Positions 1 through 8,238 of a stretch of DNA of 64,000 bases are shown here, in pieces. Both the position numbers and the translations under genes were made by a program. The notes beneath the pieces were generated by a model that saw only the letters and a list, made by a program, of their open reading frames with translations, had not been told where the DNA came from and did not search any database. How positions within the stretch are numbered: the stretch's first letter is position 1; the number at the start of each line of letters is the position of its first letter. This stretch comes from Mucilaginibacter rubeus (lineage in GTDB: Bacteria; Bacteroidota; Bacteroidia; Sphingobacteriales; Sphingobacteriaceae): positions 3,162,001 through 3,226,000 of the forward strand of contig NZ_CP043450.1 of the NCBI RefSeq assembly GCF_003286415.2, given 5' to 3'.

Positions 1-1246
1 CACGATCGGGCAGGTTTACAAGTTTCACTAATATGGGCAAGGTAAGCCCCTGAACAACCAGTGTAAATATAATGACAACAAATGTGATAAACAGGATAAG
101 GTTCCGTTGAGGAAAGGCTACGCCGGAAGGTAAAAGCTCAGGGATACTCAGCGCCGCAGCAAGTGAAACCACGCCACGCATGCCTGTCCAGCCGAGTAAT
201 AATGGCCCTTTCCAACCCGGACTTGGATCGGCGGTAGTGATGTAACGGCTGATAAAGACCGTAAATATTGTAGCGCCGTAGGTGCTTGCCAGGCGGGCAA
301 GTATCAGCACACCGGTTATGATCAAACTATAATTTATAGCCGGTTTTAACCCTTCAGGACCAAGCGCCTTTATAATAACAGGAAACTCCAACCCTATTAA
401 AATAAAAACAAAACCGTTTAGCACAAAAGCTACTGTTTCCCAAACATTTACCCCCTGCAACCTGCTGCGATAGCTTAATATCACCTGCCGCTGCGATGAA
501 AGGAATAAACCGCCGCTCACTACTGCCAACACACCCGAAAAGTGAAACTCTTCTGCAGCCATGTACATCACATACGGTGTGATAAACGTGAGGATAATAT
601 CAATATTAGCCGTAGTTGGTAACCACCTGTGTATGGTATAAAAAATCAAGCCCACAGCCAGGCCGATAACTATACCCATTACTATCACTAAAACAAAGCT
701 TAAGGCAGCCTGACCAAAAGCAAACTTACCGGTAAGCACAGCGGCCAGTGCAAACCTGAAGATCACCAAACTCGATGCATCGTTCATGAGGCTTTCACCT
801 TCAACAATGGCTACAAATCGTTTAGGAACCTTAACGTTTTTCAGAATATTACTGGCCGATACAGCATCAGGTGGTGAAATTATCCCTCCGAGCAAAAAAC
901 CAAGGGGTAAGGTGAACCCAGCGATAAGACTATTGGATACAAAGGCTATCAAACATGAGGTTAAAATAACTATCAGGAATGCAAAACTTGAAATTATCCT
1001 GCGCCATTTCCAAAAATCTTTCCAGGATGTGTTCCAGGCAGATTCATAGAGCAAGGGCGGTAAAAAGATTACAAAGATCAGATCGGGATTTATTTCAATG
1101 CCTTTTAAAAACGGCACGAAACCCAGGGGCAAACCAATAAGTACAAGTAATATGGGATAGGCGATTTTTATCTTCTGCCCAAGCATTACAACAGACAGAA
1201 TAACAAGCAATAAGCAGGTACATTGGACAATAAGGTGATGCAGCAT
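1..1246 (-). CDS. Na+/H+ antiporter, CPA1 family (3' end outside window)
   Basis: Reading the minus strand from the ATG at 1246 gives an uninterrupted frame of about 415 codons to the window edge, so the C-terminus is missing. The protein is very hydrophobic with many transmembrane helices. It carries the CPA1 signature ISPPDAVSA at about residues 119-127, containing the ion-binding aspartate, and ESLMNDASSLV about 30 residues later, both typical of bacterial NhaP/NHE-type exchangers that swap protons for Na+ (or K+) across the inner membrane. Later segments such as GWTGMRGVVSLAAAL also fit the family. It faces away from the following plus-strand genes and has a TA-rich upstream region. The family is clear; the ion transported cannot be told from sequence. 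Confidence 0.9.
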   Translation of the reverse strand, partial: MLHHLIVQCTCLLLVILSVVMLGQKIKIAYPILLVLIGLPLGFVPFLKGIEINPDLIFVIFLPPLLYESAWNTSWKDFWKWRRIISSFAFLIVILTSCLIAFVSNSLIAGFTLPLGFLLGGIISPPDAVSASNILKNVKVPKRFVAIVEGESLMNDASSLVIFRFALAAVLTGKFAFGQAALSFVLVIVMGIVIGLAVGLIFYTIHRWLPTTANIDIILTFITPYVMYMAAEEFHFSGVLAVVSGGLFLSSQRQVILSYRSRLQGVNVWETVAFVLNGFVFILIGLEFPVIIKALGPEGLKPAINYSLIITGVLILARLASTYGATIFTVFISRYITTADPSPGWKGPLLLGWTGMRGVVSLAAALSIPELLPSGVAFPQRNLILFITFVVIIFTLVVQGLTLPILVKLVNLPDR

Positions 1247-1494
1247 GTAGCTAAAATACAATTATTCAACGAGTAAAGTTTGCTTCTTCTTGTGTTAAGC
1301 ACCTTAAAAAGGTCCGAACAAATAACCGTTTTGACTGTTCTGATAACATTAACTTAATTTTTGAATAAAAAATTGAGATAGAAAAAGATAAAATGCTAAA
1401 GAACAGCAATAAAAAATAAAAATAAAGTCATTTTATATCAAAAAAAATACAAAGTCATTTCTATAGCTTCAAAAATTTTGGTAATTTCGCAATC

Positions 1495-1896
1495 ATGTGG
1501 TCGTCGATAAAAAAAATATTCTTCGCATTATTTTTTTTCCAGCTTGCAATAGCTGTAGCACCTGCTAACGCCGAATCAATTTTAACCCACTACAAAAAAT
1601 CAGGTCGGGCTGCCGATGTAATTTCCCTTACCCACCAAAGGATCATAGGGCAAATTCAACAGCAGGAAGTACAAGATGATTCGCCTGATTCCGATGGTAA
1701 CGAAGCTGCCCATACCCGTAACATCATACGTTTTTTACCAAGCCGGGTAAATTATTCTTCGGCATTATTACCGGGGCAACAACTTTTACTTGCTGATGTT
1801 ATATCAACGGTAGAAAAACAACACAATCAGAATAAATCCATAAAAGGCTTTTTGCCTGCATATTATAATTTCCTCTTCAGGCTCAGTCCGTTCTAA
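1495..1896 (+). CDS. Small secreted protein of unknown function
   Basis: A 133-residue protein with a clear signal peptide (hydrophobic core at about residues 8-25, ending in the cleavage-like APANAES). The mature part of about 105 residues is polar, with an acidic DDSPDSDGNE patch near residues 60-70, and has no family I recognise. The ATG lies just after a sequence resembling a Bacteroidota -7 box (TAATTTCG), which suggests a very short leader. It sits 116 nt upstream of the RND efflux operon on the same strand and may be co-transcribed, but nothing in the protein ties it to efflux. Real-gene status rests on the signal peptide and placement. Confidence 0.6.
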   Translation: MWSSIKKIFFALFFFQLAIAVAPANAESILTHYKKSGRAADVISLTHQRIIGQIQQQEVQDDSPDSDGNEAAHTRNIIRFLPSRVNYSSALLPGQQLLLADVISTVEKQHNQNKSIKGFLPAYYNFLFRLSPF

Positions 1897-2012
1897 TTCT
1901 TTTTCCGTTTCAAATGCCCTTTGTGGCAAATCCCTGTTTTTACACTATCAATTTAACATTGGCTAACAGTACGTGATATGCACTGCTTTGCCTATTACCC
2001 CCATTCGGAAAA

Positions 2013-3155
2013 ATGAAAAGGTTAATTATTTATATGCCCTTATTGGCCATAGTTGCCGGTATGCTTGTCACGGGCTGCTCATCAAAAGCTAAAACCAATA
2101 ACGAAGCCGCAACTGCAGATACCCTGCAATTGCCGGTACTTACTTTAAATACAAGAGACACTGTTCTTCAAAAATCATACGTTGCCGACATCCAGGCTCA
2201 AAAAAATATCGAGATCCGCTCACGCGTTCGCGGCTTTCTTGAAAAGATTTATATAGATGAAGGCAAACAGGTTAAAAAAGGCCAGCTATTATTTAAACTT
2301 AACGACCAGGAATTTAAAGTAAACCTATCAAAAGCCAAGGCTGCATTGAGTAATGCCATGGCCGATGCCAAGGCAACAGAACTTGAGGTAGCGAGGGTTA
2401 AGCTACTGGTTGACAAGAAAGTAATCTCCAAATCAGAACTTGAAGTAGCGGAATCAAAAATGAATGCTGATAAAGCAACCATTGAAGAAGCGCGCTCCAT
2501 GGTACAAAGTGCCGAAGACCAGCTGGCCTACACCTACATCCACGCTCCATTTGATGGCATCATCGACAGGATCCCGCTTAAATCGGGCAGTTTGATTGAT
2601 GAGGGTACTTTGCTTACCAGCCTTTCAGACATCAGCTCGATGTATGCTTACTTCAGCTTCCCGGAAAATGAGTATCTGCAATACATCCGCAAAAAAGAAT
2701 CGGCACCGGGCCAAACAAGCGATAAAGTTAAGCTGGTTTTAGCAGATGGACTGGACTTCCCCTACCAGGGCGAAATAGAAACCGTAGAAGCCGAAATTGA
2801 GCAAAAAACAGGTTCTATCAACTTCAGGGCAAAGTTCCCTAATCCTCAAAAACTGTTAAGACATGGCGCTACAGGCAAGCTTTTTATCTCTACAAAGGCT
2901 GATAGCGTGATCATGGTGCCGCAGCAATCGGTATTTGATATCCAGGATAAAAGCTACGTATACATTGTTGATAAGGACAATAAACTGCACATGCAGGCCT
3001 TTTTGCCGCAAACCCGTTTTTCTACCTATTACATTGTAAAAGACGGCTTAAAAGCAGGCGACAGGATCTTGTTTCAGGGAGCGCAGAACGTACGTGATGG
3101 CATGATCATTAAACCAAGGAAAATGGCAAAAGACTCATTGCTGGCAATGAAGTAA
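2013..3155 (+). CDS. RND efflux periplasmic adaptor lipoprotein (AcrA/MexA-like)
   Basis: A 380-residue membrane-fusion protein that would bridge the inner-membrane pump at 3232 and the outer-membrane channel at 6409. The N-terminus is a lipoprotein signal ending VTGCSSK, so the protein is probably lipid-anchored. The order is typical: a biotinyl/lipoyl-like half motif (RSRVRGFLEKIYIDEGKQVK) near residues 68-87, a charged alpha-helical hairpin rich in Ala, Lys and Glu at about 105-165, the second lipoyl half with HAPFDGIIDRI near 178-188, then beta-barrel and membrane-proximal domains. Length is normal. First gene of a three-gene efflux operon. Confidence 0.95.
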   Translation: MKRLIIYMPLLAIVAGMLVTGCSSKAKTNNEAATADTLQLPVLTLNTRDTVLQKSYVADIQAQKNIEIRSRVRGFLEKIYIDEGKQVKKGQLLFKLNDQEFKVNLSKAKAALSNAMADAKATELEVARVKLLVDKKVISKSELEVAESKMNADKATIEEARSMVQSAEDQLAYTYIHAPFDGIIDRIPLKSGSLIDEGTLLTSLSDISSMYAYFSFPENEYLQYIRKKESAPGQTSDKVKLVLADGLDFPYQGEIETVEAEIEQKTGSINFRAKFPNPQKLLRHGATGKLFISTKADSVIMVPQQSVFDIQDKSYVYIVDKDNKLHMQAFLPQTRFSTYYIVKDGLKAGDRILFQGAQNVRDGMIIKPRKMAKDSLLAMK

Positions 3156-3231
3156 TCAGTTGCCCATGTTTCCATTTCCAGGCCGCGTAAACGCGCGGCA
3201 CAGGTTTATTGTACACTTACCCTAACAAACT

Positions 3232-6200
3232 ATGTTCGAAACTTTTATAAAGCGGCCAGTGCTGTCGCTTGTTATCTCCCTGATAATTACCATGCTGGGC
3301 GTGCTGGCGTTAATAACGCTGCCCGTTACCCAGTTCCCTGATATTGTACCGCCATCGGTAACGGTAACAGCCAATTACACCGGTGCCAATGCCGAGGTGT
3401 GCGCCAAAGCCGTAGCTACTCCATTGGAGCGTGCCATCAACGGTGTGCCAGGCATGACTTACATGTCTACCGTTTGTAGTAATGATGGCTTAACGGTGAT
3501 CCAGATCTACTTTAACGTTGGGGTTGACCCCGACCAGGCCGCGGTGAACGTTCAAAACCGTGTGGCCACCATTATTGACGAAATGCCGGAAGAAGTTATT
3601 AAAGCCGGTGTTACCACAGAAAAAGAAGTAAACAGTATGCTGATGTACCTGAACATCATGAGCCAGGACACCAGCATGGACGAGAAATTCATCTATAACT
3701 TCACCGATATCAACGTTTTGCAGGAACTTAAGCGAATTGAAGGTGTAGGTAGGGCCGAGATCATGGGTGCTAAGGAATACTCCATGCGTGTATGGCTTAA
3801 ACCCGACAGGATGATGGCCTACAAGGTATCAACCGATGAGGTGATAGAGGCTATTCGTGCCCAAAACGTTGAAGCGGCACCGGGTAAAACCGGCCAGAGC
3901 TCCGATAAAACACCGCAGGCGCTACAATATGTATTGCGCTATCCGGGTAAGTTTTTTGAGCCCAAACAATATGAAAACATTGTGATCCGCGCCGAGGAAG
4001 ATGGTTCGGTACTAAGATTGAAAGAAATTGCTGATGTTGAATTTGGTTCCTTAACCTACAGTATGGTATCCAATACTGATGGCAAGCCTTCTGCATCAAT
4101 TATGATAAAACAACGCCCCGGCTCAAATGCCCGCGACGTTATCAATAACATTAAAACCCGCATGGCCGAGCTTAAGGAAAGCTCTTTCCCGGCCGGGATG
4201 ACCTTCAACGTAAACTATGATGTATCCCGCTTTTTGGATGCATCCATACATGAAGTATTACGTACGCTGGTTGAGGCTTTTATACTGGTTTTCATTGTAG
4301 TATTTATTTTCCTGCAAGATTTCCGGTCTACCTTAATTCCCGCTTTGGCCGTGCCCGTCGCCCTTATCGGCTCACTGTTTTTTATGCAGATGCTGGGTTT
4401 CTCCATCAACCTGCTCACGCTGTTCGCCCTGGTACTGGCTATTGGTATTGTGGTGGATAACGCAATTGTAGTGGTGGAAGCAGTACACGTAAAGATGACC
4501 GAAAACCACATGAACGCCATGGATGCCACTGTTAGCGCTATGCGTGAGATCAGCGGGGCCATCGTGGCTATTACGCTGGTAATGTCGGCGGTATTTGTGC
4601 CGGTGGCTTTCATGTCGGGACCAGTTGGTGTGTTTTACAGGCAGTTTTCGCTTACGCTGGCTATCTCTATTGTGATATCGGGTGTTAACGCGCTAACGCT
4701 TACCCCTGCCCTTTGTGCCATTATGCTTAAGCATAATCCTGCATCGCAAAAGAAAACCTTGTTGCAGCGCTTTTTTGGTGGCTTTAACAATAAATACAAC
4801 GGGTTGCAGAATAAGTATTCAACCTTCATGACTTACCTGTCGCCACGCAAGGGTATTACGTTGATACTGTTGGCAGGGTTCTTCATACTAACCTGGGGCA
4901 CCAGCGCTATTTTGCCGACAGGTTTTATCCCAACTGAAGATCAGGGTATGCTCTACGTAAACGTAACTACTCCCGCCGGTGCCACTGTTGAACGTACTGA
5001 ACAGGTATTAAAAGAGATTGAAGCCAAAACCAAATCGATGAAATCTATCGAATCAGTTTCAACGCTTTCGGGTTATAGTTTGGTGAACGAGATAGCGGGT
5101 GCATCATACGGTATGGCCATGATCAACCTTAAACCATGGGATGAGCGTGAAGAATCATTAGACGATATCATTGCCGAGCTAACCACTAAAACAAAAAACA
5201 TCGGAGATGCCTCTATCCAGTTCTTCCCTCCGCCTACTGTACCAGGTTTTGGTAACGCCAGTGGTTTTGAGATACGGGTGCTGGATAAAAGCGGACAGGG
5301 TGATTTGCAAAAAGCCGCCGAGGTAACCAAAAACTTTGTCGACGCACTCAATGCTTCGCCGGAGATTGCCGGTGCATTTACCAGCTTCGACCCTAATTTT
5401 CCGCAGTACATGATCTCTGTTGATCAGCAAACGGCCGCGCAGAAAGGTATTACTGTAGATAAAGCGATGTCGACCCTGCAAACGTTGATGGGTAGTTTTT
5501 ATGCCTCAAACTTTATCCGTTTTGGCCAAATGTACAAAGTGATGGTGCAAGCGTCGCCCGAATACAGATCGCGCCCGGAGGATGTGTTAAACCTGCAGGT
5601 TAAGAATGACAAAGGCGAAATGGTGCCGTTCTCTACCTTCATTAAAATGGAGAAAGTATTTGGTCCCGAACAGCTTACCCGTTACAATATGTATACGTCA
5701 GCCATGGTTACCGGTGATGCCGACAAAGGTTTCAGCAGCGGCGACGCGATTAAAGCCATTGAACGTATCGCTGCCGAAAAACTCCCTAAAGGTTATGCCT
5801 TTGAATGGTCGGGAATGACACGTGAGCAGATCCTGTCAGGCAACCAGGCTATCTACATTTTCGTGATCTGTTTGATATTTGTTTACCTGTTGCTGGCAGC
5901 CCAGTATGAGAGTTTTTTATTGCCGCTTCCGGTTATCCTTTCACTGCCCACGGGTATTTTCGGGGCATTCTTCTTTTTAAAGATCACCGGGCTCGAAAAC
6001 AACATCTATGCGCAGGTGGCATTGGTGATGCTTATCGGCTTGTTAGGCAAAAACGCCATCCTGATAGTTGAGTTCGCTATCCAAAGGCAAAAAGAAGGCT
6101 TGAGCGTTTTGAAAGCGGCTATTGAGGGTGCTGTTTCCCGTTTACGACCTATCCTCATGACCTCGCTGGCGTTTATTGCCGGTTTGATCCCATTGTGCGT

Positions 6201-6396
6201 AGCGAGTGGCGCTGGCGCTATGGGTAACCGTTCAATAGGTACTGCCGCTGCCGGGGGTATGTTGATGGGAACCATTTTTGGTTTGATCCTTATTCCGGGG
6301 TTGTACGTGATTTTCGCAGGCCTGGCCGAACGGAACAAAAAGAAGAAGCCGGCTACAGAAGTAGTTCATCATGAGTTGGATATCGTTAATAATTAA
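3232..6396 (+). CDS. RND multidrug efflux pump, inner-membrane permease (HAE1/AcrB family)
   Basis: A 1054-residue proton-driven pump of normal AcrB length. The N-terminus MFETFIKRPVLSLVISLII is the family hallmark (first transmembrane helix after a short cytoplasmic start), and ITLPVTQFPDIVPPSVTVTA begins the large periplasmic porter domain. The helix IGIVVDNAIVVVEAV holds the proton-relay acidic residue, and GLLGKNAILIVEFA near residue 940 supplies the conserved lysine partner. Two repeated halves, each with a large periplasmic loop, are evident. It follows the adaptor by 76 nt and precedes the channel gene by 12 nt. An HAE1 (drug or lipid) pump is more likely than a heavy-metal pump, but the substrate is unknown. 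Confidence 0.96.
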   Translation: MFETFIKRPVLSLVISLIITMLGVLALITLPVTQFPDIVPPSVTVTANYTGANAEVCAKAVATPLERAINGVPGMTYMSTVCSNDGLTVIQIYFNVGVDPDQAAVNVQNRVATIIDEMPEEVIKAGVTTEKEVNSMLMYLNIMSQDTSMDEKFIYNFTDINVLQELKRIEGVGRAEIMGAKEYSMRVWLKPDRMMAYKVSTDEVIEAIRAQNVEAAPGKTGQSSDKTPQALQYVLRYPGKFFEPKQYENIVIRAEEDGSVLRLKEIADVEFGSLTYSMVSNTDGKPSASIMIKQRPGSNARDVINNIKTRMAELKESSFPAGMTFNVNYDVSRFLDASIHEVLRTLVEAFILVFIVVFIFLQDFRSTLIPALAVPVALIGSLFFMQMLGFSINLLTLFALVLAIGIVVDNAIVVVEAVHVKMTENHMNAMDATVSAMREISGAIVAITLVMSAVFVPVAFMSGPVGVFYRQFSLTLAISIVISGVNALTLTPALCAIMLKHNPASQKKTLLQRFFGGFNNKYNGLQNKYSTFMTYLSPRKGITLILLAGFFILTWGTSAILPTGFIPTEDQGMLYVNVTTPAGATVERTEQVLKEIEAKTKSMKSIESVSTLSGYSLVNEIAGASYGMAMINLKPWDEREESLDDIIAELTTKTKNIGDASIQFFPPPTVPGFGNASGFEIRVLDKSGQGDLQKAAEVTKNFVDALNASPEIAGAFTSFDPNFPQYMISVDQQTAAQKGITVDKAMSTLQTLMGSFYASNFIRFGQMYKVMVQASPEYRSRPEDVLNLQVKNDKGEMVPFSTFIKMEKVFGPEQLTRYNMYTSAMVTGDADKGFSSGDAIKAIERIAAEKLPKGYAFEWSGMTREQILSGNQAIYIFVICLIFVYLLLAAQYESFLLPLPVILSLPTGIFGAFFFLKITGLENNIYAQVALVMLIGLLGKNAILIVEFAIQRQKEGLSVLKAAIEGAVSRLRPILMTSLAFIAGLIPLCVASGAGAMGNRSIGTAAAGGMLMGTIFGLILIPGLYVIFAGLAERNKKKKPATEVVHHELDIVNN

Positions 6397-6408
6397 TCAA
6401 GATCTACA

Positions 6409-7854
6409 ATGCTAAAAAAAGCAAGTTTCTATATACTTAATACAGCACTTTTACTGGTCATCATGGCCGGTTGCAAAAGTTATAAGCCGGTCACGGGCCA
6501 GGAAGTAACTGCCAATTTGCCGTCGACTTTTAACAATAATACCGATACGGCAACGGTTGCAAGCCTGCCCATCGGTCAGTTTTTTGCCGATCAAAGGCTC
6601 GTTAACCTTATCGACACAGCGCTTAAAGCCAATCCTGATTTGTTAAGCGCCCTGCAAAGGGTTGAGGCCGCCAGGGCTAATCTGCGGTTCAACGCATCAA
6701 AACTTTTGCCTACTATCAACCTGGCAGCAAATGCCGGCGTTGAAAAATACGGCGATTACACCCAGAATGGCGTGGGTAATTACGACACCAATTTTTCAAA
6801 CAACATCAACAGCGATCAGCATATCCCTAACCCGGTGCCTAACTATTTCCTGGGCTTTCAAAGCTCATGGGAGGTTGATCTTTGGGGCAAACTGAACAAC
6901 CAGAAAAAAGCGGCTTTCGCCCGCTTCCTGGCCAGCCAAAGCGGGTATCGTTTAGTAACAACCGCGCTTACAGCCCAAATTGCGGGCCTTTATTACCAAT
7001 TGCTGGCTTATGATACCGAACTGGGGATCATCAAAAAGAATATCAAACTCCAGGAGCATGCGCTGGAAATTGTTAAAATCCAAAAGCTTGGCGGTCGTGC
7101 TACGGAGTTGGCAGTTCAGCAGTTTGAGGCGCAGTTGTCCCGTACTAAAGGCATGGAATATACCACCCGCCAGCAAATCACCGAGTCCGAGAACCAGCTT
7201 CGCTTTTTAACCGGAAGCTATTCGGGCAAAGTCACACGGGATACTTCTATCATGAAAACCAAGCTTCCTGTAGTTATCGGTACCGGTGTTCCGTCTCAAA
7301 TGTTATTAAACCGCCCGGATATCCGCGGCGCCGAGTTGGAGCTTACAGCAATGAATGCAGACATTAAAGCGGCAAGGGCAAACTTTTTCCCTACTTTAAC
7401 ATTAACCCCATATGTTGGCTATAACAGCTTCAGGGCAAATCTTTTATTTGACCCGGCTTCGTTTACCTATGGTATTTTAGGAGGTATCACCGCCCCTATC
7501 TTTAATCGCAAAGCTATCAAAGCCGAATATGAGCGAACCATAGCCGAGCAAAAGATAGCGGTGTACAATTATCAAAAAAGCATCCTGTCCGGCTTCCAGG
7601 AGGTGAACAACAATTTAAGCGGAATAGAGAATTTTAACCGCGCCTTTGAGTTTAAGCAACAGGAGTTGCAAGCGCTTAACAACGCACTGTCTGTTGCAAA
7701 TGACTTATATCTTGTTGGCCGGGCCAATTACCTTGAAATTATCACTGCCCAGCGCAGCGTACTTGATGCCGAGCTTGAACTGGCCGGCATTAAACGCGAT
7801 ATATTTTTAAGCTCGGTTAATTTATACCAGGCTGTTGGTGGTGGTTGGAGATAG
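6409..7854 (+). CDS. RND efflux outer-membrane channel lipoprotein (TolC/NodT/OprM-like)
   Basis: A 481-residue outer-membrane factor completing the tripartite pump. The N-terminal lipobox VIMAGCKSY marks an OprM-type acylated protein. Two OEP repeats are visible: one from about residue 65 (LVNLIDTALKANPDLLSALQ), the second from about 300 (LLNRPDIRGAELELTAMNAD), with the NodT-type sequence ARANFFPTLTLTPYVGY between. The C-terminus, with YLEIITAQRSVLDAELEL, is the usual coiled helical end. It begins 12 nt after the permease stop and is followed by a strong terminator at about 7872, so the operon ends here. Confidence 0.95.
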   Translation: MLKKASFYILNTALLLVIMAGCKSYKPVTGQEVTANLPSTFNNNTDTATVASLPIGQFFADQRLVNLIDTALKANPDLLSALQRVEAARANLRFNASKLLPTINLAANAGVEKYGDYTQNGVGNYDTNFSNNINSDQHIPNPVPNYFLGFQSSWEVDLWGKLNNQKKAAFARFLASQSGYRLVTTALTAQIAGLYYQLLAYDTELGIIKKNIKLQEHALEIVKIQKLGGRATELAVQQFEAQLSRTKGMEYTTRQQITESENQLRFLTGSYSGKVTRDTSIMKTKLPVVIGTGVPSQMLLNRPDIRGAELELTAMNADIKAARANFFPTLTLTPYVGYNSFRANLLFDPASFTYGILGGITAPIFNRKAIKAEYERTIAEQKIAVYNYQKSILSGFQEVNNNLSGIENFNRAFEFKQQELQALNNALSVANDLYLVGRANYLEIITAQRSVLDAELELAGIKRDIFLSSVNLYQAVGGGWR

Positions 7855-7871
7855 GCTGTTATTTAATCAAA

Positions 7872-7909
7872 CAAAAACGGGCGCTTGTTGGCGCCCATTT
7901 TTGTTAAAA
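7872..7909 (+). terminator. Rho-independent terminator of the RND operon
   Basis: A GC stem, GGGCGC (7879-7884) pairing with GCGCCC (7891-7896), is extended by an A-run on the left and ATTTTTGTT on the right. It lies about 20 nt after the channel gene stop. Confidence 0.85.
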
Positions 7910-7944
7910 GGGGTTCCGAAACCTTTTAAAGCGTATGATTGTGC

Positions 7945-8065
7945 GATTCCCTCCCCTGGGAGGGTGTAGGGAGGGGTTTCAGCGAGTGCCGGGCCATTTC
8001 AAAGTCGCATAAACCCCTCCCTGCCAATACTCAATCCTAACGCACCCCTCCCAAGGGAGGGAATT
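7945..8065. repeat. Imperfect intergenic palindrome with CCCTCCC/GGGAGGG arms
   Basis: The left arm (7945-7979) reads ATTCCCTCCCCTGGGAGGG followed by GGGAGGGGTTT. The right arm (8011-8065) is its reverse complement with about 20 extra bases between the two blocks. Each arm also contains a smaller CCCTCCC/GGGAGGG hairpin. It has no coding capacity and lies between a terminator and the M16 protease promoter region. The sequence looks like a REP/MITE-type extragenic element. The rest of the 7855-8238 gap is AT-rich upstream sequence. Confidence 0.75.
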
Positions 8066-8238
8066 GTCAATGCATGAGCTCAATTCCTCATAGAGCACCC
8101 GTCACAAATCCGTTACACAAATCAAATTACATCGCAATAATATTAACCAGTAGTATAAAATTGCTTAATATAGTAGCTTTCGATGCTTGCTGAAGGAAGC
8201 ATCTACTGACTGACTTATTACTTAAACAATTAACACAA

